Assembly (NCBI GenBank): GCA_950106755.1
Contig: OX467089.1
Span: forward strand, 28,377,345-28,441,344
Length of the DNA stretch: 64,000 bases
Direction of reading: 5' to 3'
Source of the DNA: Climacium dendroides
Lineage: Eukaryota; Streptophyta; Bryopsida; Hypnales; Climaciaceae
Shown: piece by piece, positions 24,066-35,200 of the stretch
Numbering within the stretch: position 1 is the stretch's first letter
Layout: each line of letters starts with the position of its first letter
Translations under genes and position numbers: made by a program
Notes under the pieces: generated by a model
The model's input: the letters and a program-made list of their open reading frames with translations, nothing else
What the model was told of the DNA's origin: nothing
Databases searched by the model: none

Positions 24066-25282
24066 TGTGAGGACGTTTTTCGTCCCCTATGACTAATTGC
24101 TCATCTGGAGCTCAATTAACTAACATCGCTCTTCACAATCTAGAATCTACGTTTTCTACTGATTGAGGTGCTATGTAACATTTCTTGGGATTCACGAAAC
24201 TGAATGAACAGTGTCTTCATTCATTGACTTGACCATCGTTCTTTTCTGTTGCCAACTCAACGTCCACCTAGGATCGGCATTTGCTAAAGAGCGAAAGTGC
24301 GAACACACACGATTCTCTTTCTAACAACCCCTAAAAGACTCTAGCTTAGCGCCAAGTGCAAAAGCGCCTTTATCCAAAAATGTAAACCATGTGTCCACAC
24401 TGACAGTCCTAACACGCGGGAAATTAAAGAACCATAGGTTTTTGAACTTTCCAAAGTTGTGCTGGCACAAGTAGTGCCAACTCGGACATACACATGCAAT
24501 CAATAGGTTGGCATTGTAAATCATTCCACACACACCCAAGTTAGCAACCTTCCCGTGGCCTCATTTTTTTTCTAATGTGTATTGTTCTAGTTTTTACAAA
24601 TCACAAGTTTATATGGATACTAATTTTATAAGTCACATTTTTGCACTCTTATGCTAGGATAAATTCTATATAAGGGGTACTTGAAAAGTCATGGTATATT
24701 TGATTTGATTTTTTTTATTTTGAATTTTTTAACCCTTAAATTCCATTCCAAAGCTACCATTTTCAATGCAAAAATATTGCATTGATTTTGCATTAAACTT
24801 GTATGAGAATATGTCAAGAAAAAATTCATAACTTCAACCAAGCAGATTGTAAGATTAGTATTCAAAGTGAAAAGAAAAAATTTGCACCTTGCTATTTTAG
24901 GTTTTTTAGACTTCAAATCCTTTTAATTGAAATTTATGAGCCAGAGAGTTTGGAGTTTAAATCATTGTGGTGGAGAATTGAGTTGAGAATCTAGTTTTAA
25001 AACTTTGAAAATCAAAAAGTGGCTGGCTGGCTTCTCACCCATAAGGTGTTGCTCTCTGGAAATGATATTCTGCTTTTATATGAGTCTATTTTGGTGACGT
25101 TTACGTAGTGTTTTGAGACCTTAAAGTATGCTGTTAATGGGCGTGCTAATTTCCAAGGTTTTGATTATTTATCATTAATGTGACTGTAATGGAACGAACT
25201 TATTCATGATTATTGAGACGTGCGTTTTGGGCACCTGGTTTTTGCTTACATCCTGGGTACTTATATGATTTGCTGCTCTAAG
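24066..25282. other. Intergenic region before the NAP1 fragment
   Basis: No gene is supported. I looked here for the missing first exon of the NAP1-like gene and found no convincing start exon. Confidence 0.4.
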
Positions 25283-26560
25283 TGCCGCAGACCGTGCAGG
25301 TGTGGTGAATGTATTGAAGGTGAGTATCAGTTCTTTCTCTAACCTCAGTGTTCTGCTGTCATTTGACTTCCCTCTTTTGGTTTAGGCTGTTTTCATCTGG
25401 TCCAAGTTACTGAAATCAAAAGTATAAGAATATCTATAAATTTTCAACTTGTTTCTTTGACCTCAGACCTTTGATTTCTGGAATTATATTACCATTTTTG
25501 TATTATGGTGGCAATTCGGTTCTGAGTGGTGGAATTTCATGACAAGCTGCAGTCGCTAGCGGGACAAGCATCTGGCTATTTAGATTCGCTTCCCAAGAAA
25601 GTGAAGCGACGTGTGGCAGTTCTCCAGGAGCTCCAGGTCGGTCTCTTCGGGACTCAGGAGGTCACATTGGAGAGTTCATTTGTTTAGGGTTTAGGAAGCA
25701 CAATTTATGTTTTGGCCTGCTCAATGTGGATAAAAATATTCTTCTGGATTGTATTACCATCTCAAGGAGTTTTCCCATTTGTGGCATACAGGCTGATCAC
25801 GATGAGCTCGAAGCGAAGTTCAATGAGGAGAGAGCGGCGCTTGAAGCCAAGTATGCGAAATTATATGAACCTCTTTATGTAAAGGTATGTAAATTTATCT
25901 TAATTGAGGAATAGTAGAGTACACTGGGCAGCTTCCGGCCTCACATACTGGTTTGGGGCTTGTCTACCTGATTCTTTCCAAACTTGAATTCGGAGGGTAA
26001 TTTTATAAATATCTGCTGTTGTTGCAGAGAGCGGATATTGTTAGTGGTGCTGTTGAGGTTGAAGCTGCCAAGGATGAAGCTCCTGAACCTGAAGATTCCA
26101 CGGCAGAGGGCAAGGAGGAAGGTGCATATCTCTTTGTACCAGTAGTATTTTTTAGGGTAAACGGTATAGCTCAGGCTTGAATGCCATTTTCTTTCTATTG
26201 TGCAAAGATTGAGGTCTTGCACGTGTTCTTATGGTTCTACTTTTCACTCTATTGTTCTTATGAATGTTAGAATGCTCTTATGCATTATGGTGGTAGCAGT
26301 CCTATTGTCCAGATTCATTACTGATGTTGTACGTACTTAAACCTTGTTTTGCAGTCAAGGGAGTGCCAGAGTTTTGGCTGACAGCAATGAAGACCCATGA
26401 GATTTTGAGCATGCAGGTATACTTGTTCGTTTGAGACTTTGGATTTACACTAACACCTAATTTCTTAAAGATCATATCAAGAATAAATACTTCGTTCATT
26501 ATTGGATTCAATTTTGTACCGACCTCCCTTGGTGTTCGCAGATTACTGAGCGCGATGCAG
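25283..26560 (+). pseudogene. Truncated nucleosome assembly protein 1 (NAP1) pseudogene
   Basis: NAP1 proteins are acidic H2A-H2B chaperones. Six exon-like blocks in order match the N-terminal third of plant NAP1: 25283-25319 (AADRAGVVNVLK), 25532-25636 (KLQSLAGQ ... [14 protein letters not shown]), 25792-25884 ([20 protein letters not shown]), 26028-26121, 26355-26416 (VKGVPEFWLTAMKTHEI) and 26542-26560 (ITERDA). Frames join except at block 2, where the base pair before the block is TG, not AG, so the acceptor seems lost. No start exon was found. Everything after ITERDA, the main histone-binding domain, is missing before the convergent citrate synthase gene begins at 27154. Codons inside the blocks are intact, so truncation may be fairly young. 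A functional gene with distant exons is unlikely because no room is left downstream. Confidence 0.75.
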
Positions 26561-27153
26561 GTATTCATAAAAAATTCTGAAGTAAAAGTAGGGCAGGCAC
26601 TCAAAATTTCCTTTCTATTAGGATGCACCGACTCATACCCGAATCTACAGTAAGTTATACAGACTTGACCTTATTTGAAATCTGCGTCAAGGGAAGGCTT
26701 CCTGTCCATTAGTATCTGGAGTAGTACAGATGCTGCAACAAGCTTCGTAAAATTTAAGCGTTACAGGCATGCAAAGATACGGAACACAGCTGACACGCGA
26801 AGATTTGACGACGTACTAGCAAGCTGGAAAAAAAAATGAAAAAGAATATTCCAGATTTGGAATGTTAGTCCACTTATATCAACCTCAATATAAGGCAGCT
26901 TTCTGTGTGACCTAAGTTCTAGAATCCAAGTGCAGGAACTGACACAAAATCTTTTGCCAAATCTTTTGTGTGAAGCCAGAGATCGTCTACTACTGAGACT
27001 CGATAGCTTAGGCAATAGAGTAACTCATCCTACTAATAGACTGCACTACAAGATACCATGTGTCGAATGCATGATTGAAAGATGGAACCCTCTAGTCACT
27101 CAATACACTTCCTCATTGAAAGGAATGATTGGAAATTGGGAATTGCAACATTC

Positions 27154-29963
27154 TCATACTGCTCCCGCCTGCCTGCGCTTCGTTGCGTTTGAGACAGTGA
27201 TTTTGCTACGTTTCTCAGTGTTTTCAGCAACAATACGGTTGCTGTTAGGAGAGTAATGGCGCAGCCACTCCCCTTGATACCACTGCACAATGGCAATACC
27301 AGCATTAGAAAAGTAGAAATAATAAGGCAAAAAATTTCATACTGATAAGGTCTTCTCAAACTCGCTTTTGTGGCCAAGACTATCAATACCATTTCGAATA
27401 TTAGAGTTCCTCATCCATCCAGAATGGCTTGCGTATGGTTTTCAGCAGGATTTGAAACAAAGTGCTGAATAAATCGCTAACCTGCTGAGGACGCATGATT
27501 TTTGTGTCAGGGTCGTCAATGGATTCTTTCCAGTGGGCAAGATATCCAGCCATACGGGGAATGGCGAAGAGTACTGGGAAAAACTCAGTTGGAAATCCCA
27601 GTGCCCTGCACGAATAGAGCCAAAAAACAAGTCTAAGAGGGTAGACGATTGGATAGATAGAGAAGCCAGACGACTCAAAAAGTTATTAGAAACGCAAAAG
27701 GTTCTAAGATTTAAGCATTTGACCATACAACAAGCAAAGCAGAAAAGCAATAAACGAGCAAAAAATATTCAATCCAAGCAAAAGCATCTGATTGTGCTCA
27801 ACACAACGGACGTTCTAAAAGCAATTCACCCTAGCGACTTAATGTAAAAGTGACAAGCTTCTTCTCCTGAGCAATATTGTAGGGATTACCTATGAATTTT
27901 CCGAAAACCAAAATCTAGGTATATGTTATCTAATCACTTGCCAGCACCCAACATTTTCGAAGGTTAGCCGGAAAAAAAACGCACAACATCTAACAAGTTA
28001 CGCACCTGTAAATGACACCCGAATAGAAGTCAACATTCGGGTATAATTTCCTCTTTACAAAATATTCATCCTCAAAAGCAGCCTTCTCCAAAGCAACCGC
28101 CACCTGCATGCAAAAACAAGAACGTAAACGTCACTCTCCGGTTAGTCACAACATTAGGCATCCTCTAGTCAGAAGGTAAAGAATACAAAAGCAATCAAAA
28201 AATGGAACTACACCAATTTGTCCCAGATCGATCTGACCTTTCCAAGAATGCGCACAATCTGCTTGTCCCTCACAGCTTTGTTTGCGTACAAATCTTGACC
28301 CTGATAGTACACCAAAATTTCCAAACAACATATATCAGCCTTGTTGACCAGTTGAAATACCCAGATGATTTGAATCAATGAGATCTACATCAACAATCCC
28401 CACTCGGTAAAATCTCGAGAACTCGCATCTCATGTGCAAGAATCGTCCATCCAACCAAAATGTAAGATCGCATGAACTTCAGAGTCAATGAGAAAAAACT
28501 ATGTCTCTTGCAACAATCCCGCATGACTATAAAGAGGGTATTGTACAATCTGCACATGCTTCGCACAGAATAAAATACGGAACTAAACTAAACTATTCTT
28601 TACATCAAGACAAATCACGAAAGTTAAGAAGTTTAATATCTGATAAATAAATTGTACTTGAAGAGCAGGGTTGGCATCTGGGTGAAAAGACGACAGAGCA
28701 CAGATGGATCCAACTAGCATTCCCATGGGATGAGCGTCATGTGGTAGCGCAGCTAAAACATTCTGCTCCCACATGAGCAGATGCAGAACCCATCACATGT
28801 TACCATAGTGCAGTTTCACAGGTTAAGTCTGGAAGTCTTAAATGCAGATTCGTGAACAAAATCTCAAGAAGAGACAATCAATTAACACTGAAGTGTAATT
28901 ATTTTTTTAAAAGCTTGACGACTCTGTATTACAATCTAGATAACAAAATGATTTGAAGAGGAAAACAAGACACACCAGTACTCCTTCTGGAACAACAGAG
29001 TGCTGGGAAATAGAAGCCTCCCAGTCAGACAACTGATCTTTTGTCGGTAAATTGACGTACACTGCAGATACCAAACTTCGTCAAAACATCACATTATATA
29101 AAAGATCCCTAATGTGATCAGCATCTAATATTCAAATTGACTGGCCTCACAAAAAATGTAAAATGAGGGATTCTGATCTCAGAATTTACTAATACTCATT
29201 GAAGCAAAACCCAAAATCGCGTTTTCCAATGACACTCAGACATATAGAAGTATGACCCAAATAATGAATAACAATGAGGTCGTCAAGGCCCTGTCAATCA
29301 CAGCTATATCCATCACCAGTGTGTGTTCAGAAAAACAGACGTGAAAGACACTTACTCAAAAGGAAAGCAACCTCAGGAAAGGTGCTCTTTTCAGCAAGCT
29401 CCTCAATGGGATAACCTCGGTATCGCAAAATACCCTTGTCTCCATCAATGTATGATATTGTTGAGCGCACGGGTGCGGTATTCAAATATCCTGGATCGAA
29501 CAATCTAAGTCCATTTCCATCTCCACCAGCAGTAATCTGCAGGAAATCACACCACCACTCGTTAAACAGCCATGTGACAAGTTATGGGAGCTGTCGGATG
29601 TCTTAAGACTTTTCTAGTACGTCATCAAATATCCAACAAACGTATCTCTGAGTCTCTCACCACGTACAAAACAAAACAAATCACTGCAACGATTAAAAAT
29701 TAAACTCAACCTCTTACCTTCTTGAAATCTGTAGCTTTTACTATTCCTCCTTCACTGATTCCAATTTCATACTTCTTCCTAGTCCGATTGTCCACGATTG
29801 TCAAAGTCCCTGCTCCACTTGAAAATTTTGGTGCGGTTTGAGTTGATACAGTGAATGCTTCAAGCATTGGAGAACAAGATGAGCTCCCTGATTCTAAATG
29901 ACCTTGCAAGATCGATAGTCTCTTCGAGGCAGACATCTCTGAGGCGCTATGAGCTTGCTCCAT
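27154..29963 (-). CDS. Peroxisomal-type citrate synthase lacking its catalytic core
   Basis: Plant peroxisomal citrate synthase condenses acetyl-CoA and oxaloacetate. Exons: 29965-29718 (ATG at 29963), 29536-29356, 29061-28976, 28762-28658, 28300-28214, 28103-28006, 27605-27482, 27282-27154. All are GT-AG, in frame and open, giving 351 aa against about 510 usual. Residues 15-23, RLSILQGHL, are an exact PTS2 (RLx5HL). Family blocks [44 protein letters not shown] and [12 protein letters not shown] are present, then the protein jumps to [20 protein letters not shown]. About 160 residues between them, carrying both catalytic histidines, are absent from the introns. The catalytic Asp (D260 in NVDFYSG) remains. 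An alternative donor after ILGK (exon 28300-28238) also keeps frame. It cannot be an active synthase; it may be a pseudogene or make a non-catalytic protein. I cannot exclude an assembly error. Confidence 0.85.
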
Positions 29964-29965
29964 AT

Positions 29966-30760
29966 CTACAAAACAGAACAGATCAGACACCAAGAGTCTC
30001 GTGTGAAAAACAGTTTTGATAAGAAAAGCTGAATAGGTCCTCTTCACTAATTGTGACGCCAGCAAACAGACAAGAGAAACAGAAGGCTACATCATAAACA
30101 ACTTTTTCATAAGTAGAGACAAACCAACGAGAGACCTGCCATCCAACACATTAAGTGAATCCATCACTATAGTCCTCCAATCTAAACTCAGTGAAGATCT
30201 CACTGTCTTCAACGTCCAAGCATATTCTCATAATAATGATCTTTTCAAAGCCATTTTCAGGTTTCCGTTGTTATACTTCCCAAGGAAAGTGTCCAAGTAT
30301 TCTCGCAGAGGACATTAGGACGTTTCGCACATTTCCTAAAGATCAAAAGTACATACTAACTCCCTGAGATTTATGTTCCCTATCCAACCTTCAGGCTTAT
30401 TTACATTCTTATATGCTCAATTATCTGAGTCCTTCAATCATCATTTTCCCTCCCTACCCCGTTCAGTCCTGTCTATTTTGTTCGCAGAAATTTAGCATCC
30501 ATCGATCCTCCACAGCCAACAATTAATGTCAGTCAAAAACTTCATACCGCTCAAGCTGAAACAGCAACAAAGACAGTAATAGATAAAGGTCAATCACTCG
30601 TGAACATCTGCCTAATCACACTATGAATGAAGTATTTCCGACTAAAGCTGGAACCAGAACCAAAAATCTACAGGAATACACACTAATCATCAAACTCCGC
30701 CGATAAAAAACTTCTATTGCATTGGAGAATTCAACAATGACTTACATCATCCGTACACCA
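29966..30760. other. 5' flank of the citrate synthase gene, no gene seen
   Basis: Upstream of the first coding exon the minus strand has a good acceptor (TTTTGTAG at 29966-29973), so one or more 5' untranslated exons probably lie further upstream. I cannot locate them. Confidence 0.4.
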
Positions 30761-30814
30761 ATGATCAAAAAGCAGAGGTAGCAATCAGTGAAAAAGAACT
30801 CCCGGCTTTCCAGA

Positions 30815-31420
30815 AATATAAACTAAAATTGCGCAACAAGATTTCACTCACGATTATGCCAATTGGGAAAACTATAAACAAACTCGTTACACTCACCTGC
30901 CATGACCTGAAATAGTAAAATTCGTTCACTACAAAGAGAAGGCAATCGCATACTTCCAAATTCCCAACCTAAAAGAAATGAACCTTAGCAGCATTAAAAA
31001 TTCAACTAAACTCGAGCTGAAACTCCGATCAATACAACTCCGTCGGAATTAAAGTCAACCGCCATTCTCGCACCTAATCAAAATAACAAATTCTAAATTC
31101 AAGAGCTCACAGAGTTTCCAGTAGATAGTATAAAATTGCGAAGAAAAACCAACACGATTACACTCACAATTACGTAAACTATGAACAAATTAGTTACACA
31201 CACCTACCAAACCCTGACGTCGTTAAATTAGTTTTCTAAGAAAAGAAGGCGATCAAGCTACCAATTCCGATATCACACATCCCAACCTAAAAACAAGAAA
31301 AACACAGCAGCAATAAAACTATTCTGCAACTCAGGTTGAAACTCCGATCAATAAAACTTCGCCATCGAAGAAAACTAAACAGTCATCCTCGCGCCAAATC
31401 GAAAAAAACCCCCAAAAAAA
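30815..31420. repeat. Degenerate ~307-bp tandem duplication
   Basis: Two units, about 30815-31120 and 31125-31420, share ordered blocks: AAAATTGCG, TTACACTCAC, AACTATAAACAAA or its variant, CCCAACCTAAAA, and GAAACTCCGATCAATA. They lie between the divergent citrate synthase and methyltransferase genes, so they may affect either promoter or 5' untranslated exons. Confidence 0.6.
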
Positions 31421-31427
31421 AATCCAC

Positions 31428-31690
31428 AGCTCACGGAGTGCAAAACAATCATACACACAAGACAATCATACCAAAAGCGCATCAATCCTCTGCATAATCG
31501 AACTCCTGCTTCACAAAACTAAACCGCCATTCTTGCACCTAATTTTTAAGAAATAAGAAAATTCAGAGCTCACGGAGCGATCAAATACACAAGACGATCA
31601 TAACACCATACCAAAAGTACCTCAATCCTGTTCACGATCGTGCTTCTGCTTCACTGGAAATTTTTCGAAAAAATGAAATAAGAAAGCCGG
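31428..31690. repeat. ~135-bp tandem duplication in the divergent intergenic region
   Basis: Units at about 31428-31560 and 31566-31690 share CTCACGGAG, ACACAAGAC, ATACCAAAAG, TCAATCCT and CTGCTTCAC in the same order. They continue the repeat-rich 5' region of the citrate synthase gene. Confidence 0.55.
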
Positions 31691-32291
31691 CTCAGATATC
31701 GCACCTGTTAATAAGCCTGAAGGCGCTGTGGCAATCTGTGTTTGGCAGCAACACACGCAATTGAAATCAGATGCAGAGCAAAACGTCAATAAGATGACAG
31801 AAGATGCAGAAACAGAAGCAGGCAGGGAAATTCTTCACTTGTTGATAAGACATGCTGCTAAACACGAAACAAGGCTCCGCCATCGCAGGAGCTTGCTCTC
31901 CTTGAAAATGAAAGCTCCACTTCCGTGTGAGTTGATTCTGCTCCACTATCCCAGCCAGACCGCGGCCCAACCTTCCGCCATTTTGGACTTCACCTAAATC
32001 CAAAATGCAGCAACCGACACCACAAATCGTGCTCCACAATGTGGATTGAACTCAAGCTGTAGGAATTGTAAAATACCGCATTAAGATGTGGGACAGACTT
32101 CATCTATTTTCAGGTAACCCTAACCTCATGCGACGATGACGGCTTGACTTACACTTGCTCTGCCGCCCTTCCCCACCTCCTTCTTCTTCTCTTGCACCGA
32201 CTCTACTTCGGCCATCGAAATTCAACTGCGGACTGCCGTGTACATGCTCCAAATTTCTCGAATAGGGCTAGTTGTGGATATTTTGCTGAAG

Positions 32292-35200
32292 ATGGCGGAG
32301 AGGGTCCTGAGGTCGAGGAGCGCGCAACGAGGGGAAACTTCTGGCGGTGAAGCGGAGAAGACTGCTCCCAGCGTGCTAGCAAAGGACGGCGAAGCGGAGA
32401 AGACTGCTCCCAGCGTGCTATCAGAGGTAAGTGGGATCGATGATGCGCAAAGTCTACTGCCCTGAGGTTACCGTCTCGGGACCGAGAGGGCTCTCTCGGA
32501 GAGTTGGGCACGGACAACCATGTCTTCTAAAAAGTATGTGGGTTCATGATTGCGCGAAGTCCGCTGCCCTGAGGATACCGTCTCGGGACCGAGAGGGCTC
32601 TCTCGGGGAGTCGGTCACGGACAACCCTGTCTCGTGAAAAGTATTTGGGTTCATTATTGCGCAAAGTCTGCTACCTTGAGGTTACCGTCTCGGGACCGAG
32701 AGGGCTCTCTCGGGGAGTCAGGCACGGACAACCCTGTCTCGTGAAATGTCCTTCTCAAAATATAAAGAACCTTCGATAGAGCTACATGATTGGTTTCGGT
32801 GCATTGGGATATAGTAACAAATTCTTTTTAAGCTTCTAGTTGCGAAATGCTCGAAGGTAGGAGACAGTAAAGTATCCTCTCGGTCCAGAGAAGGCTCTCT
32901 CTAGGGGTCTGCCTCAACGCACACTCTCTTCTGCATTTGTCTATGAGATGTGAGGTCTTAGATGAGAGCCTTGTCATAGCGTCAAATGCAGCACAATATT
33001 GATGATCGGAGCTTCATATACAACATCATAAAAATTAATTCTCAATCTGATTTCAGTCCATGCGTAAACACTAATGACCATCCAATACCGTCTCGGGACC
33101 GAGAGACCTTTCTCGGGAGGCCTAGTTTCGGAGAATGTGTCTTGTTTGATTAATTTCGAAGATTCTAGCTAAGGTGGAGCTTTGAAGGTGCTGAATGCTT
33201 GGGTTGTGAACGTCATTGGAGCTTCACTAGATGTTTATGGATTTATTTGGATCATTATCTTGAGCTTGAAAAGTGATTATTGTTAGTTTGAAGCCTTGAT
33301 ATGTGCAAAGGGTAGTGTCCTTTGAAAACCCTCTCGGGCTCGAGAGGCCTCTTTCGGAGAAGACTATTTGAAACACCTGATATTTGCATTTGTCCAAGAT
33401 AATCACAAGTAGGCCAATGATTTGTTTTGGATTGTGTTGTAGATTGAAGCTCTAGTGGCCGAGGAACATCCAGTAGTACTTATTGATGTGGTATCTGAAG
33501 CAATGGTGCATGATGGACGCCCCGAAGACTCAGAAGTAATGCCAATTTCTCACCAAGTGTCTGGATCTATATTGCAAGAGGGTAGTCTCCAACCGGAGAT
33601 TATTTCCGATGATGAGTTAGAGGACTATGAGATTCAAGGAGTGCCCAAGGATGCAATGGAAGATGACATCAGGCGGTCCCAAAAGCTTGACACTGTGTCC
33701 ATCCTTCATGGATTGAGATTGACGTCTAATGATACTTCTCGGATGAAAATTCCTTTATGTAGATTGGTTCCGATGCCAATGGTGCGACCTACTCTTGCTT
33801 GTGACTTGACTTTGCTAGAAAATCAATTCAGTGGAGGTTACGAGGAAGGAGCTAGAGTCTTCTATGTTTCTATATCAAACGAAGATGGCCAGAGTGGTGT
33901 TTTCACACCTGCCGAGAAGGACGAGTGGGGACCAATTTGGAATGAAATCAACCATGATTTCAACACTTACCTCATGTCACAGGCAGCATTGCGACATTTG
34001 GTGGATCACAAGTTTTACGTATGCGATGGAAATCATAGAAGAATTGCATGGATGAATCACATTATGCGATTGCATGCAACAGAGAAAATATGGCACATCT
34101 CTGTGGATTCAATCGTTTTAGACACACGGAATCGAATTGGTTTGACGATGCAGGCTATGCATGATATTAATATGTGAGTGTTCCATTCTCCACTATGCTT
34201 TCATTTTTATGATGTACTCAAATTCTATGAATTGTAATATGATATAATATGATTTTATCCCATGGTGTGATAGGCAAACAGAGAGTTATCATGTGAAGAC
34301 CAATCTCGTACACACGTTATATCGAGTTCAGAAGTATGGTGTCATGGACATTGAGAAGTTTAAAGAACTTCTATCACCGGAAGATGTGAACACCTGTTTG
34401 ATGGTTACCCGGTCTAAGTGGTACTCTATGTCCCTCGAAGTCTTCACATCATTCATTTTCAAGGTATTACTTCCACCATATTTTTGTATTGATTTCAAGT
34501 GTTTTTATATGAATTTTTATATGTCGATATAAAAATGTTTATGTTTATGTTCTTTTCGTGTCTATTTGCAATTTTGTAGCAAGACATATCTGCAGCAGCC
34601 GATATTGCTGTTCGTAAATACAAAGAGGACACTCCTTGTGAAGAGGTGACGTCAGATGGTGTTGCAGCCGCAATGAGGAGCTCTATCAAGGATTCCACCA
34701 AGAAGTTTTATAAAAAAATGTCAAAGATGGTGGCTGTTGCTAATCCGGCTCTGGGAAAAGACTGGCTTCTTGAGGTATGCCTAAACCATCATTGATCAAA
34801 TCTGCTCATATCTTCATACATGATGTATATTGAGTTCTAATTCTCATGCATTGCATTCTTGCAGATCCAAAGGCATTGGAACCTTTTTGCAACTCCGGAA
34901 TTAACCTTAGAAAAATTACAAATGATAGCCACAACCTCTACAAGTGCGGAAAACAAGATTAAGTGGCTCAAGTGGATGAATGCATCCAGTCCTACTAGAG
35001 AGGCCCGACGCTTTCCTTCTCGTCCTGTCAATGAAGAGAAATTACTGATTTTTTTGGCAAAGGCCTCTTGGTATGTTGGGGTAAGTTTTCTTTTGATAAA
35101 TGTTTAATTATATTTTATTTCAATATCCTTCAATTATATTAGTATGATTGTGTATAACGTACAGGAATGACCTAAAATTGATGTCTAACTTTGTATTTAG

